Assembly: GCA_022478985.1 (NCBI GenBank)
Contig: JAKSZP010000163.1
Span: 99,585-163,584, forward strand
Source of the DNA: Massospora cicadina
Lineage: Eukaryota; Entomophthoromycota; Entomophthoromycetes; Entomophthorales; Entomophthoraceae
Length of the DNA stretch: 64,000 nucleotides
Reading direction: 5' to 3'
Under the pieces are notes generated by a model. That model was given only the letters and a program-made list of their open reading frames with translations, ran no database searches and had not been told where the DNA came from. Made by a program: the position numbers and the translations under genes. Shown here in pieces: positions 1-11,742 of the stretch (position 1 is its first letter; every line of letters starts with the position of its first letter).

Positions 1-939
1 TTTATGCAACCCCAGAGGGTAATTCATTGGCGATGTCCCAGTTTCAATCAGGGCGTCAACTGAAGAGTTGTGTGCTGAATTCCCTTTAAACCCTTGATTT
101 ATAATAATAAAGCATAGCTGTCTGAAATAAACTTTTTTAAAAACTGTTTTATAGTTTAGAGCGTTTATCAGCGATTAGATTGGAAGGACCAGATGATCCT
201 TTGTTTATACTATTGTTTTACTCCACTGACTCTGTGTGATGAGTTGGAATGATGAACCTATATAACTTATCCTATGTTAAATTTTACCATATGTAATAGG
301 GAACAATTCTTTATATTTAAAAACACAATTCAAGACTAGGACAAGCACTAAGTTGAAGATGGTACAGATAGTTATATTATCTGAGATAAGCTCAACTAGA
401 TTAGTAGTCTTCATACTACTACTGCCCATTATGATCTACTATTATCAATAAGTCAAACAACGCACATACAAGGAACCTATGCATTTGAACAAGGGAACTG
501 AAGCAAGTTTAACTCATAAAGACAAAAAATCCTAAACTTTATCAAATGGTGCTCATTTAAGTTGCTAACAGCTCTTAAAGTTTTAACACCTTCAAAAAGG
601 AGCAATCCTTAATTCATCTAAAAGATTACCTGTCTCCTCCATGTCATATGTTCTTATTTGATCCCATTATAACTGGTACCCATTTTATAGGTCATAAGTA
701 AGAGACTCAATCAATTCCAACCTTCTTGAGTAGTAATTAATCAAGATCTTCATATTGTGATCATATCATTTTAGCTTTTTTTGAACTCGTTCATCTTCAT
801 CCTTATCAAGAGTCTGACTTAATGAGTAGACATGTAACTGTTCAGCTTCACTATTACTTAAATGAACTATGTATACCTTGGTCAGTTATATACAACATGT
901 GCTTCATTTAAGATCAATGGATGATGTTTGTGTCATAAC

Positions 940-1170
940 GATGAAGTTTAAGAGCCCATAAGCGGGCTAGACTTCCTATCATATCATTTGTGTTTTTCAG
1001 CCACAAAGAAGCGTGGTCTTTAACAACTGTATAGTTCATACCGTACAAGAAGGGCCTGAAATATTGCACTGCCAGGAGAACTACTAGCAATCTTTCTTTA
1101 TGATGGTATAACTTCGCTCAGCTTTAGAAAAGCGTTTTTCTGTAATAGGACACCATGTGGTCAATACATT
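940..1170 (-). pseudogene. RNase H fragment of gypsy A
   Basis: Minus-strand translation around 1090-1165 gives the typical gypsy RNase H sequence in which a YYRKTLFKAERSYT-like stretch follows the H-V-S-Y motif, close to the equivalent segment of gypsy B near 19580 (SYFSKMLSKAERNYS type). In-frame stops interrupt it. It lies downstream of the A reverse transcriptase, as expected for pol order. Confidence 0.6.
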
Positions 1171-1539
1171 TAAACAATTATGAAAAATTGCGCCTAAGCT
1201 AAGTTGGAGGTGTCTGTAAATAAGATGAATGGCTTCCCATATTTCAGATTTCTTAAAATTGGTCTTCTCCTCAACAAACTCTTCATTGACTCGAATGCAG
1301 TTCTTTTCACTACACCCTCACATGAAAGGGTTATTTGGCAAGTAAACAGACAAGAGGTTCAGCAAATTGGCGAATTTAAAAATAAATTGATAGTAATGTC
1401 CCATGATTCTAAGAATAACTATTTGTCTCAAAGGCTCTCCAGATTAGGATCTTGGAGATTGTTTCAACCTTATTGTATAAGGGTTGAATTTCTTCCCACA
1501 ATATGACAAGCCTAAAAAATTTACAGTCCTAAATTTAAT

Positions 1540-2230
1540 AAAGTACATTTCATAGGTACTAGTTTGTGTGGTTCTATCTCAGCCTTTGTAAAACTGACTT
1601 GAGATAGTCAGGATGATCAGTAAAGATTTTTGAAAACACCATTATGTCATCTAGGTACTTGATCACACTACTTAATTCTAGATTTTGCATGATGTGATCC
1701 AAACTTTTTGGCTTGAACTGGGAGCGTTACATAAATCCTGGGAATCCGGGTAAGTTGGAATTTTTTTCCATGCATATCAAAGTGAATTTTATTGGTCTTC
1801 TGGTGATAGATCCATCAGCCAATAGATACTGGTGAGTTCCATAATGGAGAAGAAATTTGAGATGGAGAGTCATATAAAAGCATCATCAATTTATGGAAAC
1901 ACATACCTGTCCTACATAGTTAGGCTGTTTAGCTTCATTTAAACCATCACTATTCTGTCACCTTTATATTTTTATAATAAAATTGGAATGATCATGGACT
2001 CTGGGAAGACACAAGCAATCCAGCATTCAATAATTGCTTGAGCTCAGTATTCATGTATTTCTCCTCTACCTTTGACTTCCTAGATATGGCTTAGATCCGA
2101 TTAGTGTATAATACCTATGTTGATAGTATGTGTACAACCTTTTATTTGACCATAGTCAACATCAGACATTGACTTATCATTTTGATGGTCTTCAAGCTTC
2201 TCCTGATTTATCATATCTATTTTTTATACT
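1540..2230 (-). pseudogene. Reverse transcriptase of gypsy A
   Basis: Minus-strand pol remnant. In order from the right: the segment leading into RT (about 2210-2060, containing the I-N-I-G type motif and an ELKQLLNAGLL-like stretch), the region with KYKGDRIVM (about 1980-1940), a palm segment corresponding to FFS-M-L-x-x-Y-W-x-MDLSPED (about 1850-1785), the fingers/palm motif resembling FGLCNAP (about 1720), and YLDDIMVFSK with the catalytic aspartates intact at 1646-1657. Frames change several times and stops are common, so this is a non-functional relic despite the preserved YLDD. Confidence 0.75.
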
Positions 2231-2649
2231 TGAAATCAGCGCAAATTAAATTATTGGTGGATAGGCTAAAATCACAGTGATAGCTTTAAAATGCACCTTT
2301 TCAAAATAAATTAATGTAAAGTCTTTGACCTTTCCCAAAAAAACTCTTTGTTTCTTGAAAAGGGTATCTTGGTTGGTTAGTTTTTCAAGTAGTAGCTCAT
2401 TGGGCCGCTGATGAGATGGAATAAGGCATATTTTAAAACTCTCGGTTCAATATCTACTTAATCAATTGACACTAGTAATATGTAACTAGCAGTTTTGGGG
2501 TATACTCAGATTTATGTTAGTAGATACACTTCATGCTATACTGGTTTAATTTTTACCACCTTAGTGTTATAATATAGTTTGCAATTGCTGCATCTAATGA
2601 GTCAGGAAGCTTTTTTATTTTACTTCCAAAGGTAGAATATCACAAAGTT

Positions 2650-2701
2650 AAAGCAGAAATAGGGTACCATCTAGTACTAAAAAAAAGCAGAAATAGGGTA
2701 C
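2650..2701 (+). repeat. Micro-insertion 1 with perfect 18-bp direct repeats
   Basis: An 18-bp sequence (aaagcagaaatagggtac) occurs at 2650-2667 and again, identical, at 2684-2701. Between the copies lie only 16 bases, catctagtact followed by A residues. The same core with an A tail is found in two other TSD-flanked insertions (8888-8940 and 40363-40445). The arrangement looks like target-primed reverse transcription of a few terminal nucleotides of an RNA. Confidence 0.65.
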
Positions 2702-3007
2702 TTAACAAAACAATTGTAACCCTTGTTGAGTTTTTGACTGGATCTATTTGTCAGATATTTGATAGGGAAATAATAATGTTAACATGCTTAATTTATTATG
2801 GATTATATTGGATATCAGTCACTATGGATCAGGTATATCTTAAGCTTATGTGAAGCTTAAGATCCATGGCCTAGCAATTCCACTTAATAATATTTGATTA
2901 TGATGACATGGGCTCAAGGGCTTTGTTGGTTTGGTCAGACTTAAAATAATAGCTGACTAAATGACTTGGGCACGTGGGCTTTTTTGGTCTATGTTAAAAT
3001 TAGTTTT

Positions 3008-3027
3008 TAATGTTGATCAAGTTTTAA
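3008..3027. repeat. Target-site duplication of LINE copy 1, left
   Basis: The 20-bp sequence taatgttgatcaagttttaa recurs at 8308-8327 with one mismatch (g to c at position 14). The pair defines the element boundaries. Confidence 0.9.
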
Positions 3028-3169
3028 ATTTTTAAATTTAAATTTAATGCGGGGAAGGCTGACCATGGGATGGACACTTCCGAATATGACTCAGACGAGA
3101 CAAAACTCAGTACCAGGTGAGGCACCCCAGAGAAGCGATGCTATCTCTTGTTGCCTGTGGGAACATCAC
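3028..3169 (-). other. LINE copy 1 3' UTR and AT-rich tail
   Basis: Read on the minus strand, the terminal sequence runs ...ATCCCATGGTCAGCC then TTCCCCGCATTAAATTTAAA. Copies 2 (21666-21810) and 3 (51111-51245) carry the same end with tails of different length. No poly(A) is present; the tail is a short TTTAAA repeat. The terminal 30 or so bases resemble the SINE at 36621-36909 and the element at 41410-43340. Confidence 0.7.
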
Positions 3170-6100
3170 TTATGGGAAGGAGGAGGGAACGTGTGTAGGG
3201 GGCGTAGCCACTATTGAGCACATGAGGAGGAAGGGGTCTGATTTGATGAACCAGACTGGGAACCAGGAGGAGACCAGCTGCCGGCGACGTGGTGGGAGAT
3301 ATCCAAACATCCACGCTTGAAAGTGATCCACCAAATGAGACCGGAATCTGTGGACACCTTCAGGGAGGGTGGGGATGGATCCGGCGATGGCATCCAAGAC
3401 AATCGTGTGGATAGTCCACATGGCGATTGCAACCACCAGAGCACGGAGGGAGGGTGGGAGGGGGGAGGCCATTGATGAAGCAAACATATCTCTTGACAGA
3501 CTGAAGGGATGTGTTTGATCCTGGCCTAGCAGACGTTGGACTTCGCGCCATACTACTTTAGAGGTGGGGCACTTCTCCAGGCGGTGAAACAGCGTTCCAT
3601 ACTGGCCACACACGACACAGGATGAGTGTAAAGCATTAGAGCGCTCAGCTGTACGATACACCCGCCTCAGGCAGCGCCACACATGGGAACGGACTTGAGG
3701 CTGCAACAGAGGATGGTGTGCGTATTTCCAGATAGTCTTTTGGGTCTCAGTGGAATAAGGAATGTCCATCATGTCCAGGTAGTCCACCCTGGATAGGACA
3801 TGGGGTCGAATGGGTATCATGCCATCATGGATGGGTAGCCCCTGTAACTCTTGTGTGAACTGAGGAGAGGGGCGGCCTCTTTGGGTTGTATGTCCACTAA
3901 TACGAATTCTCCACTCTGCGCTTCGCATGGAAAGTAGGATTCGTTTGTAGTGGGTTTTGGTCCCGTGAGGACCTGTGGCTGATGTGTGTGATGCGAGGTA
4001 TTTCATCAAAGAGTGGGGGTTTGTTGGATTGTTGAGGCCCAAGGCTCGGGAGAAGTTGGAGCGGGCCGCGTGGGACCAGTGTTGGGATGGGAGTGTAGGA
4101 GCAGTGACGGCCGCAATCCAGGTGCCTAGGATCTTGGCGGCATGGGCTTTGAAGTCAAGTAGGCCCATGCCACCATGATGATGAGGGCCAAACATGACCT
4201 CTAGCCGTACTGGTGGAGGGTGGCCTGACCAAAGCCAACCTTGTAGCAAAGCATACAGGGATTTGAAGAAGCTTGGGGAGAAGGGATGGCGTGGGCTCCA
4301 AACCAGACTTTGGATAGGAGCATAGAATTGGCAAGAACAACCCTGCCAGTGAGGGTAGTAGGGTGGGCTCTGAGAGAGGCGATTCGCTTCGTCACGTTGT
4401 CCAGTATATGGCCCTCCATTACTGCTGACGCGTATCCTCCTGCCTCCAACCACACGCCCAGATGGCGTACCAGTCCTATGGTAGGTCGCGGCACAAAGGG
4501 GAACACCAGTGGAGCGGTGTGTTTTGAATGAGTAAGGCGTGGACTTGGGCGAGCAGCTGGGCTGGGTTGGGAACTACTTGCTGGGACCCAGCAGTTCTGA
4601 AACTGACCAAGGAGGATGATTTCGGTTTTGGAGGTGTTCAGTGCCGCGTTGCTTACCCAGGAATATTCCTGGATGAGGGCTTCAAGCGCGCGTGCATCTT
4701 TATTATTAGACACCCCCACCACGCAATCATCTGCAAATGCCATCATCTTGACTGGGGTTTGGCCTGGCACATGGACCCCAGTGAGTTGGGCATTCACATT
4801 TCGCAGTAGTGGGTCAAGGCTGAAGTTGTATAAGAGTGGGCTCAGGGGGTCCCCTTGTCGCAGGCCCCTTTGAGGATGGACTACATCTGTTAGGAAACCT
4901 GGGCCGCGCACAGCCATTGTTACAGATTCCGTGAGCAAACCACCCAGTTAATGAAGCGGGGAGGTAGGCGGAATTGTTGGAGGCAGGCCCTAAGGTATTC
5001 CCAGTTTACTCTATCATAGGCCTTTTGTTGGTCCAAGAATACAAGTGCCCCAGAGGCTGTGGACTGACACACATTAGCCACAGAGTGCACGTTATCCCAA
5101 ATTGACCTTCTGGGGATGAAACCGAATTGTTCTGGAGAGATGATGGAAGATGCTACAGTCCCTAAACGGTTAGCCATGATTTTTGTTAAAATTTTGGTGT
5201 CTGTGTTTGTTAGAGAAATGGGGCGCCAGTTGGCTAAGTCTAGCCTATCCCCTTTCTTGAAGAGTGTGACTGTAAAAGCCTCATGTCCTCCTGGTAGGAG
5301 GCGCAGTTCCAACAGGCTTTGGTTGAGTGAGGCTAGCAGCAATGGGGATATGTATTTAGAATTTTTTGTAGAACTCATATGGAATGCCATCTGGGCCTGG
5401 GCATTTTTGGTTTGGCGCACCGCAAATGGTAGTCCATAATTCGTTTGGAGTAATTAAATTCATTATTTCCGGGTATCAGAAAATGGTGTGGATATGAGCT
5501 CTGTCAAGAAATTCCGCCATTTCGGCCAGCTGAATTGGTTTGGCTCAGTATAACTCAGAGTAATATCTTTGCATTTTGATTGCCACTTCAGCCAGTGTGC
5601 CCATGATAGAATTATCCGATCTTCGCACCTGTGTGCAGGCCACGCTCTGGCATGGTGCAAAAATTTTTTTGAAGAAGTATGCGGTGCACTTGTCGCCTTT
5701 GGTGATGCGTGTGGCCCTGTATTGGACACAAACCCGATGTTTGTGTTGCCTTTCAAGTGCATTGAGGTGTGCTGCTGCCTCTGCCCACTTCTGGCCCCAT
5801 ACAGGGCTATATCCTGAGGCTGGAATGTTGGACTCCAAGTGGGCCAATTCTGCCAGCGCACACAATATAACCGCCGATGTGGCTCGTGAGCGTCTGGATG
5901 AGAGATGGCAATAGTGGCGGATGGTGTCTTTTTTGAAAGTTGCCCATGTGGAAATGGGGTCTGCGCAAAATGGTGCAACAAACGATTTTGCCAAAGTTGC
6001 CTCTTCCACCCACATGGAAAATCCTGGCGACGCAAGCTCTGGGGGGCGGATTTTGCACCAATGTGGGGCCTTTGCAACTGTGACGGGTAAGTGGTATGTT

Positions 6101-6793
6101 ATCGAGACCAGTCGGTGGTCAGAGAATTCTATTTTCATTGTTTTGAAGTGGGAGATGTGGGGTTGGAATTTTGCTGGCGCTAGAATAAGGTCAATGCGGG
6201 TCATGGACCTTAATTGGCCATTGTGGATGTGGGGATGCATCATGTTTTCGAGCAGTGGGGCATGTTGTGGCAGCGCATCCATTAACCCAAGGGTGGCTTT
6301 TAGAATGCGTAGTTCTACATGACCCTGTGGGGCGTGGGGTGAGGGTGGCCACTGGTCCGTTGGTGAGGTTAGCCAACAGTTCATGTCACCGATTAGGAAA
6401 GAATTGGGGGGTAGCGAGAGGGATTTGACCAATGAGAAAAATTCCTGACGCTCTTGTGCACCGTTTGGGGCATAAATGTTGACAATTGTGTGTGCAACAT
6501 CGGCCCAAGAGAAGGTGACAACGAGCACTTGGTCATTTAGGAATGTTTCTGAAGATGTAAATTTGAAATTTGTTTTTCTAAATTAGCACCCCACAGTGCT
6601 TCAACCAAAAGGATAGGGATGGTAGGAGCATTGTTTTCCAAGCATCCTCAGAACCTCGTGGACAGTGGGTTTCCTGGATGGCCAGGATATCCACGGGTAA
6701 ATTATTTTGTAAAAAACTCAGTTTCCTAGCCCAGGACGGGGAGGCCTTGAGTCCGGCGATATTCAGTGTCCCTAGAGTGAAGGTTTCCCCCAT
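3170..6793 (-). pseudogene. LINE copy 1 ORF2: endonuclease and reverse transcriptase
   Basis: About 1200 codons once frame breaks are ignored. The endonuclease comes first: FTLGTLNIAGLK, QETHCPRG, VNIYAPNG, GDMNCW, MTRIDLIL and SDHRLV, the conserved APE-type series, at about 6780-6100. The RT follows: FKKGDRLDLANWRPISL, QFGFIPRRSIWDNV, FLDQQKAYDRVNW, GLRQGDPLSPLLYNFSLDPL, and FADD at 4726-4737. The C-terminus has a CX2CX8HX4C knuckle (CVVCG ... H ... C, 3619-3569). No RNase H was recognised. At least four frameshifts break it (near 6550, 5450, 4930 and 4450). The start is the ATG six bases after the ORF1 stop position; the stop is a TAA shared with copy 3. The protein would nick DNA and reverse-transcribe its own RNA at the target. 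Confidence 0.88.
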
Positions 6794-6799
6794 CGCACC

Positions 6800-8215
6800 A
6801 TAGGTGCGAGGGGGTGGGTCCCCTGACCCACCAGCCTCTTCCAGGTCCCCATGGGCTTTCACAGCAGTGCGGGTATTAGCAGCAATGCTATCGGGGTTTT
6901 TGTTAATTTTTGCGGAAAGAGTTGCATTGGCTTTGGCCTTCACTTTTTGTTTTCCCGACGTCGGACGAATTTTTTGCGGTGCGGATAAGTTTGGTGCACC
7001 GTTGAGTGGGGCAAAAAAATTTTTTTCGGTTGTTATAGGTCCCAAGTCAGTTTCAACTGGGGCTTGAGTGCAGCGATTGGGTGAGATCAAATCTCCCATT
7101 GGATCCTCAGATTGAGTGGCCCATTCGGCTTGGGCCTCCCAATCTGATTAGGTGATGGATTCCCAAGTTGCTTCCACCGCAAAGGTCTCCATGTCCTCCT
7201 GGCGTTGTGAGTGTGGGATGGTGGTGGTGACCTTGGCCACTTCCTTGGCTGCAGTCCTATGGGCCTGCTTGGCCTTCTTCTGCTCCTGTGGGGAGATGGG
7301 CTTTACCAATAGGTAGCAGCCTTGTGCTCCCCACGGGAAAGCCTCTTTGGTGCTTGCGGTTGGTTCATAGTGCGCCTCTCCACTGGCCATGACCGCCGAG
7401 GGGTGATCTTGGAATGTAACGCCCTCTTTAATGGGGCACGCGTGTGCCTTATGGCCAAACGCGTCACAGTGGGTGCAAATGGGGGCGCGCTGTCCACGAT
7501 TACCCGGAATGGGTGGGTGGTGTGCCCTGCGATGTCAATAAAGGTGGAGTGTGGGATCTGGGTTAGGTCCTTCGCGATCTCCTCAGATGGGGTCAGAACT
7601 GCGATGGCTTTGCTGGTACACAGGTGTGGCATCAGTGTGAAACGTTGCATTTTGAAAGATTATATTTCGCCGTATATGGTGAGACCATCTTTCAGGTGTT
7701 GCTCCAAAATGTCACGTTTTACCATAGTAGGCAAAAAGTCAAATGTGAGGAAAATTTAGTTCGATTTTGTCCATCTGGTGCGTTTAGTTTTGACGACCCA
7801 TTGCCCTTCGGGGAGGTCAACCACTATGCGCACCGCTGCAGCCTCATCTGCTGCTATTTTGCTTTCAAAACCTAGGTCCAGCCAACCGCGCAACATGGAG
7901 TGAGGTGCAACGTACACCGCAGTTGGGAAAATTTTGTGTACATCTTCACAAAATTTTTCCTATAGGGCCGTTTTTTGGATGTCCAGATATACACGGACTC
8001 TGAATTCCACTGATGAAAGTAGCTGGGAATGTGGCGTATTGATGTACTGGTTGCATCGTGCTTGCCACGCGAGTATCTCCAGGGAAATTGTGACCGCCGA
8101 TTTTTTTCAGATTTTTTTCTATTCCGCCAGATTCTCCAGGGCGTTTTTGAACGTTAGAGGCCGCGGGCCTTCCGCCTGCTCCTCTTGCCTTGCTTGCCCA
8201 ACTGCTCCCAGACAT
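6800..8215 (-). pseudogene. LINE copy 1 ORF1: RNA-binding protein with CCHC knuckle
   Basis: ORF1 starts at the ATG at 8215 (MSGSSWASKARG), conserved in all three copies. A gag-like knuckle, CTHCDAFGHKAHAC (CX2CX4HX4C), lies at 7477-7436, followed by a charged KKAKQAHR-type segment and a lysine-rich KQKVKAKAN segment near 6940. The protein presumably coats the LINE RNA. Frameshifts lie near 7940 and 7400, and an in-frame TAA near 7150 replaces the glutamine seen in copy 3. In copies 2 and 3 ORF1 ends with TAA; here that codon reads TAT (6800-6802), so ORF1 would read through into ORF2. Confidence 0.8.
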
Positions 8216-8307
8216 GGGCGCAGACTAATCCCCTCTATGAGATTATCAAACTAGATTTAGTCTTGAATTGAATGGGTTGCAAAAGTGTTTGCAACGAGAA
8301 AGAAAAG

Positions 8308-8327
8308 TAATGTTGATCAACTTTTAA
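8308..8327. repeat. Target-site duplication of LINE copy 1, right
   Basis: Right partner of 3008-3027, 19 of 20 bases identical, directly after the conserved LINE 5' terminus (read on the plus strand as ...gcaacgagaaagaaaag). Confidence 0.9.
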
Positions 8328-8887
8328 TTGAACTATTACTAATTTATGGTATGAATTACCCTGGTATGTGCTTCCAATTGCTTGAGATGAGTATCAGTTC
8401 AGCTATTTGCAGACATGTTAGAAATGCTGGCTTGAGAATATTCCTGAGTTTGAGACTGACTCTGAGGGTTTGAGATGTCTTGAGTCAAGTGATTGTAGAC
8501 CCTCAAATGAACCTATTACTTTCTCTGGCCAAGTGCCATTGAAATTGAGGCGTCATGGGTAAGATGTGGTGAACATTGAACCCTACAAATTATCCCAAGT
8601 TGATACTAATAAATATTCATCAACTATTAACAAAAGTCTATAGTTTAATTTATAAGCTTTTTTGTAATTAATACTTTACATTGTATTAATTAAAGGATTT
8701 ACTTGTGATCAGAAGGATCAGGGCAGCGTGCCATCATCTAAGTAACAACAGAATAATAAAGCTTCAAGTCTAATTACTAAGGAGTTATATCTTAACTATA
8801 GTACCGTCTGGTCTATTGTCTTCATACAGTAGACATTCAAAACTCTACCTTACTGAAGAAAAAGAACCAGCCATCCTAAATAGACCT
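8328..8887. other. Gypsy A sequence between protease and LINE, undefined
   Basis: In gypsies B, C and G this interval of pol carries a dUTPase-like segment. I could not recognise one here; only short minus-strand stretches are open. There is no other feature. Confidence 0.4.
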
Positions 8888-8940
8888 AAAATTCAACAAT
8901 CTTTTTTTTAGTACTAGATGGTCAAAATTCAACAATCTTT
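8888..8940 (-). repeat. Micro-insertion 2 with perfect 17-bp direct repeats
   Basis: The 17-bp sequence aaaattcaacaatcttt occurs at 8888-8904 and 8924-8940. Between them lie 19 bases that read GACCATCTAGTACTAAAAA on the minus strand. This is the same 3' terminus and A tail as micro-insertions 1 and 3, here in the opposite orientation. Confidence 0.7.
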
Positions 8941-8990
8941 CATGGTGGAGTCTTTATAATCCAGTGGAGGGGTACTTCATATTTGAGGGC

Positions 8991-9420
8991 TTATAAATAT
9001 ACTCCTTTTATGTTAATGACTTCTTCATAATTATATTTTAATTGCGTTCTGAGAAGTTTCTCATACTGGTTATTGTCCAGAACAACTGCGGGAGCTGATA
9101 ATATTAGCTTACCAACATGGCTTGGCAGAGATGAATATGAACCTATTACCTTGGTATTGTTTGGACTGGTGGTTCTAAACTCTTGATGAGAAGGGGTGAG
9201 ACAACATTGATATGCGATTCCATATCCAAGATAGCCATAACCAAGAACTTTTAAATTCATCCTTCTACTTTGGTAATAGTTCCTCCAAACTTTGGTGGGA
9301 GGACTAAAACCTCTTTAAAAACATTTAATTGAGTTTTTTACAGTCTTAGGATACTTCGCCCTGATCTCCAGTAGACTATGAATTCTCAAAATGGTCCTAG
9401 ATCAACAAGGGCAAGGTAAT
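8991..9420 (-). pseudogene. Aspartic protease segment of gypsy A
   Basis: An 89-codon open frame (9260-8991) contains GKLILSAPAVVLDNN, LRTQLKYNYEEVIN. Gypsy B has a near-parallel segment about 17830-17950 (GKLILSTPAAVAINN, GTQLMIKYDGIIN), which is the C-terminal half of a retropepsin-like domain with the LGT-type loop. The active-site D-T/S-G triad should lie just upstream (9260-9420) but is not readable in one frame. Protease processing of Gag-Pol is the family role; this copy is a relic. Confidence 0.6.
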
Positions 9421-9699
9421 TAACAGCATTGCTGGTTGTATTAATTACTCTGTGGCACCAATTACCTGATAAAGTTAAGCACCTTTAGGTTCCTGGGTGT
9501 TATCAGTTTTTTCATTCAAGAAGTCTGTAATGACGAATTAAGCAGGTGAATTTAAAAAAAAACCTGTGTCTTTTTAAATCACTTCAGTTTTAGTGCTGGA
9601 TTCATTCTCAATGCAAGTGAGATAAGTGATTGGAAATGTTTTGCTTTTAGGTTTTTTGGTCAGTCTGCTTTACAAATACCTGAACCTAAGTCAATCTTA

Positions 9700-11298
9700 C
9701 TTTTCCCTGCTCAGCATAGTAGGGTCCTTAAAACATATATCCTCTATATAATTGTTCTTCTTGCAGTAGTTACATCTAGGCTTCACCTCCTTCTTAGGTT
9801 TCGCTTCCTCCACAGAATAAACTTTTAATTTCGTGGAGGCCTTTCAGGAGGTCTCTGGCTTGTGTAAAACAATCACATCAAGTAAGGCTTCTTTAATATT
9901 TTAAGCTGAATTGAAGCTTCATTTGATAGATGTGATGTACATGGCTAGGTCAGGGTCAAAAGGTATACCAGCAACAATGTATGATACCAAATTAATTCAA
10001 CGTCTTTGAGGTTAACAGCATTTGGGCCTTAATATAGAAGTGATCAGAAAATTTGGTAAAGTTTCATTTCAGCATAACTCGAATCTCATAAAGGCCAGTT
10101 TCTCATACTCAGGCTTTTCTTGGTTCCAAATTCTTTGATGATCGCCTCATTAATTCTCTTCAATTATGCAAGTCTTACATATGAGACACCATAACCTATT
10201 AGGGCCTTTTGGCTTAACAAGATATATATGAATACCCTTCTAATAATTAGTCACACCTTCCAATGCAGCTTCATAGATGTATAGGAAAGATGCAATACTT
10301 CCTTTGACAAGCGTAAAACTGTCCTTGAAAGTAGGCTTTAAAGTAGTGGTCTCCAGCCCCATTATGTCATTTACACTGGTAGCTTCGGATTCATTAATTA
10401 AATAAGGTGACAATCTGTTCAACTTGATGCACAAGTCAATGTGTTTAGTCCTGTAGAGGATTGTAATGTAGCTCCATTTCCTCCAGGGTAAGTCTTGGGG
10501 TAACATCGGGAAGATTGATTTTTTATAACAAATTTTTAGCCTCCAAGTTCTTAACGTGGAAGTCCAGATCTTAAAAGTGTTGGTGAGTGTATGAGCGATA
10601 AGTTTACAAAAGCTTGTTATAGTCCTCTAATTCCAATACGCTAATTCAAGTCATCCTTCATCTCTTTGCATTCAGTGCTCTGGGGAGATTATTAGCCTCG
10701 GCTTTCAGCTTTTCTTTAAGAATGTTCTAGCATTACTCAGCTTCATTGAGGCTACTAGACTTGGTTAATGTCTTCATGACTAGATGATTTACCTCTCATG
10801 TCGCTCTCCAATTTGTTAAGCCGCTCATTAATGGAAAGAGTAGATACCTGGGTTTCACGGGATGTCAGATTCTGCTCAACATGGGCTACTTGAGGAATTA
10901 TATTTTAAGAAATGATGTAGTCTCAGAGGTTCAATGGGCTTCCAGCTCATTATTTCTATGTAAAACTTTCTCTAGATGGGACCTGAGGAGGGTGATCTGT
11001 TCTTCCTCCTGGTGAAGGCAAGCAAAAGCTTGGACTACCATTTTTCTATTGGCTTTAATATTTTATTAATGGAGATTGAAAGCAAAGGCGTTGAGTAATC
11101 TTTTGGTATTTTGTATGACTCTGAGATGTCCTTTTGGAGAAGCTTCATAGCATCCCACGTATACTTAATAGCACCTGAATCAGTAGTCCACATTTGGTTA
11201 TAGATTTGAGCAATATAAGAACGATATACTCTAATCAAAGGTGGACGTCCCCTATACTTTTTGATGCTAAACAATATAACTATTCCTAGGCCATTCAT
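9700..11298 (-). pseudogene. gag of gypsy A (capsid plus decayed zinc knuckle)
   Basis: N-terminal open frame 11298-11035 (MNGLGIVILFSIKK...), then 10506-10240, which contains KGSIASFLYIYEAALEG. This matches gypsy B gag (GSIATFLYIYELVMEG near 16350), so this is the capsid region. Near 9785-9730 a nucleocapsid knuckle reads CNYCKKNNYIEDIC; spacing fits CX2CX4HX4C but the histidine is tyrosine (CAT to TAT). Gag would form the virus-like particle. Multiple stops lie between segments. Confidence 0.65.
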
Positions 11299-11742
11299 AA
11301 GGCTACTTCAATATTAATATTATGTTGGGGCTCCTCATTATGGACTGATAGTAAATTCACAATGTGATAGAGCGCATATAAATAAATTGCGTGATATAAT
11401 GAGTTAGATTAACACTTGATCCATAGCCTTCTGAGAGCATTAACTTCATAAAGTTACAAGAGCTTCCTGTCAAAGGTAAAAACCCTTTCACAGCTGGCTC
11501 TTTCCCTGGATTAATGCCTCCATTAGTAAGTCTTGAACTCCTTTATTGAAAATAAAAGTTAGATGATAAGATCAGAATGTCCAAAAAATTTCTTGAACTT
11601 CTTTAATTGTGACGATGTTAGGACTCAAATTGAGTCATCTCACAATTTCTTTTGTGCACCCTGCGGGTGACACAATCAAATGGATAACTTCCATGGTGCA
11701 ATCAATTAGTTGCAAGTACCATTAAGCATCAGCTGAGCCCCC

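Larger units (their letters stand above)
3028..8307 (-). mobile_element. Full-length LINE, copy 1 (APE-type, two ORFs)
   Basis: A 5280-bp non-LTR retrotransposon on the minus strand, inserted in gypsy A and bounded by a 20-bp TSD. Order 5' to 3': a 92-nt 5' UTR, ORF1 (from 8215), ORF2 (6793-3170), a 3' UTR of about 120 nt, and an AT-rich tail built of TTTAAA-type repeats at 3028-3047. It is visibly richer in G and C than its surroundings. By eye it differs from copies 2 and 3 by roughly 10 percent, including frameshifts, so all are probably inactive. Domain content (ORF1 knuckle, APE endonuclease, RT, C-terminal CCHC, no RNase H seen) fits an L1/Tad-like group; the exact clade is not established. 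Confidence 0.92.

Noticed and set aside
1204..1506. 100-codon plus-strand open frame
   Set aside because: It lies antisense to gypsy A pol between RNase H and RT and shows no motif of its own.
6804..7067. 87-codon plus-strand frame with a hydrophobic start
   Set aside because: Antisense to LINE ORF1; the same shadow recurs in copies 2 and 3.
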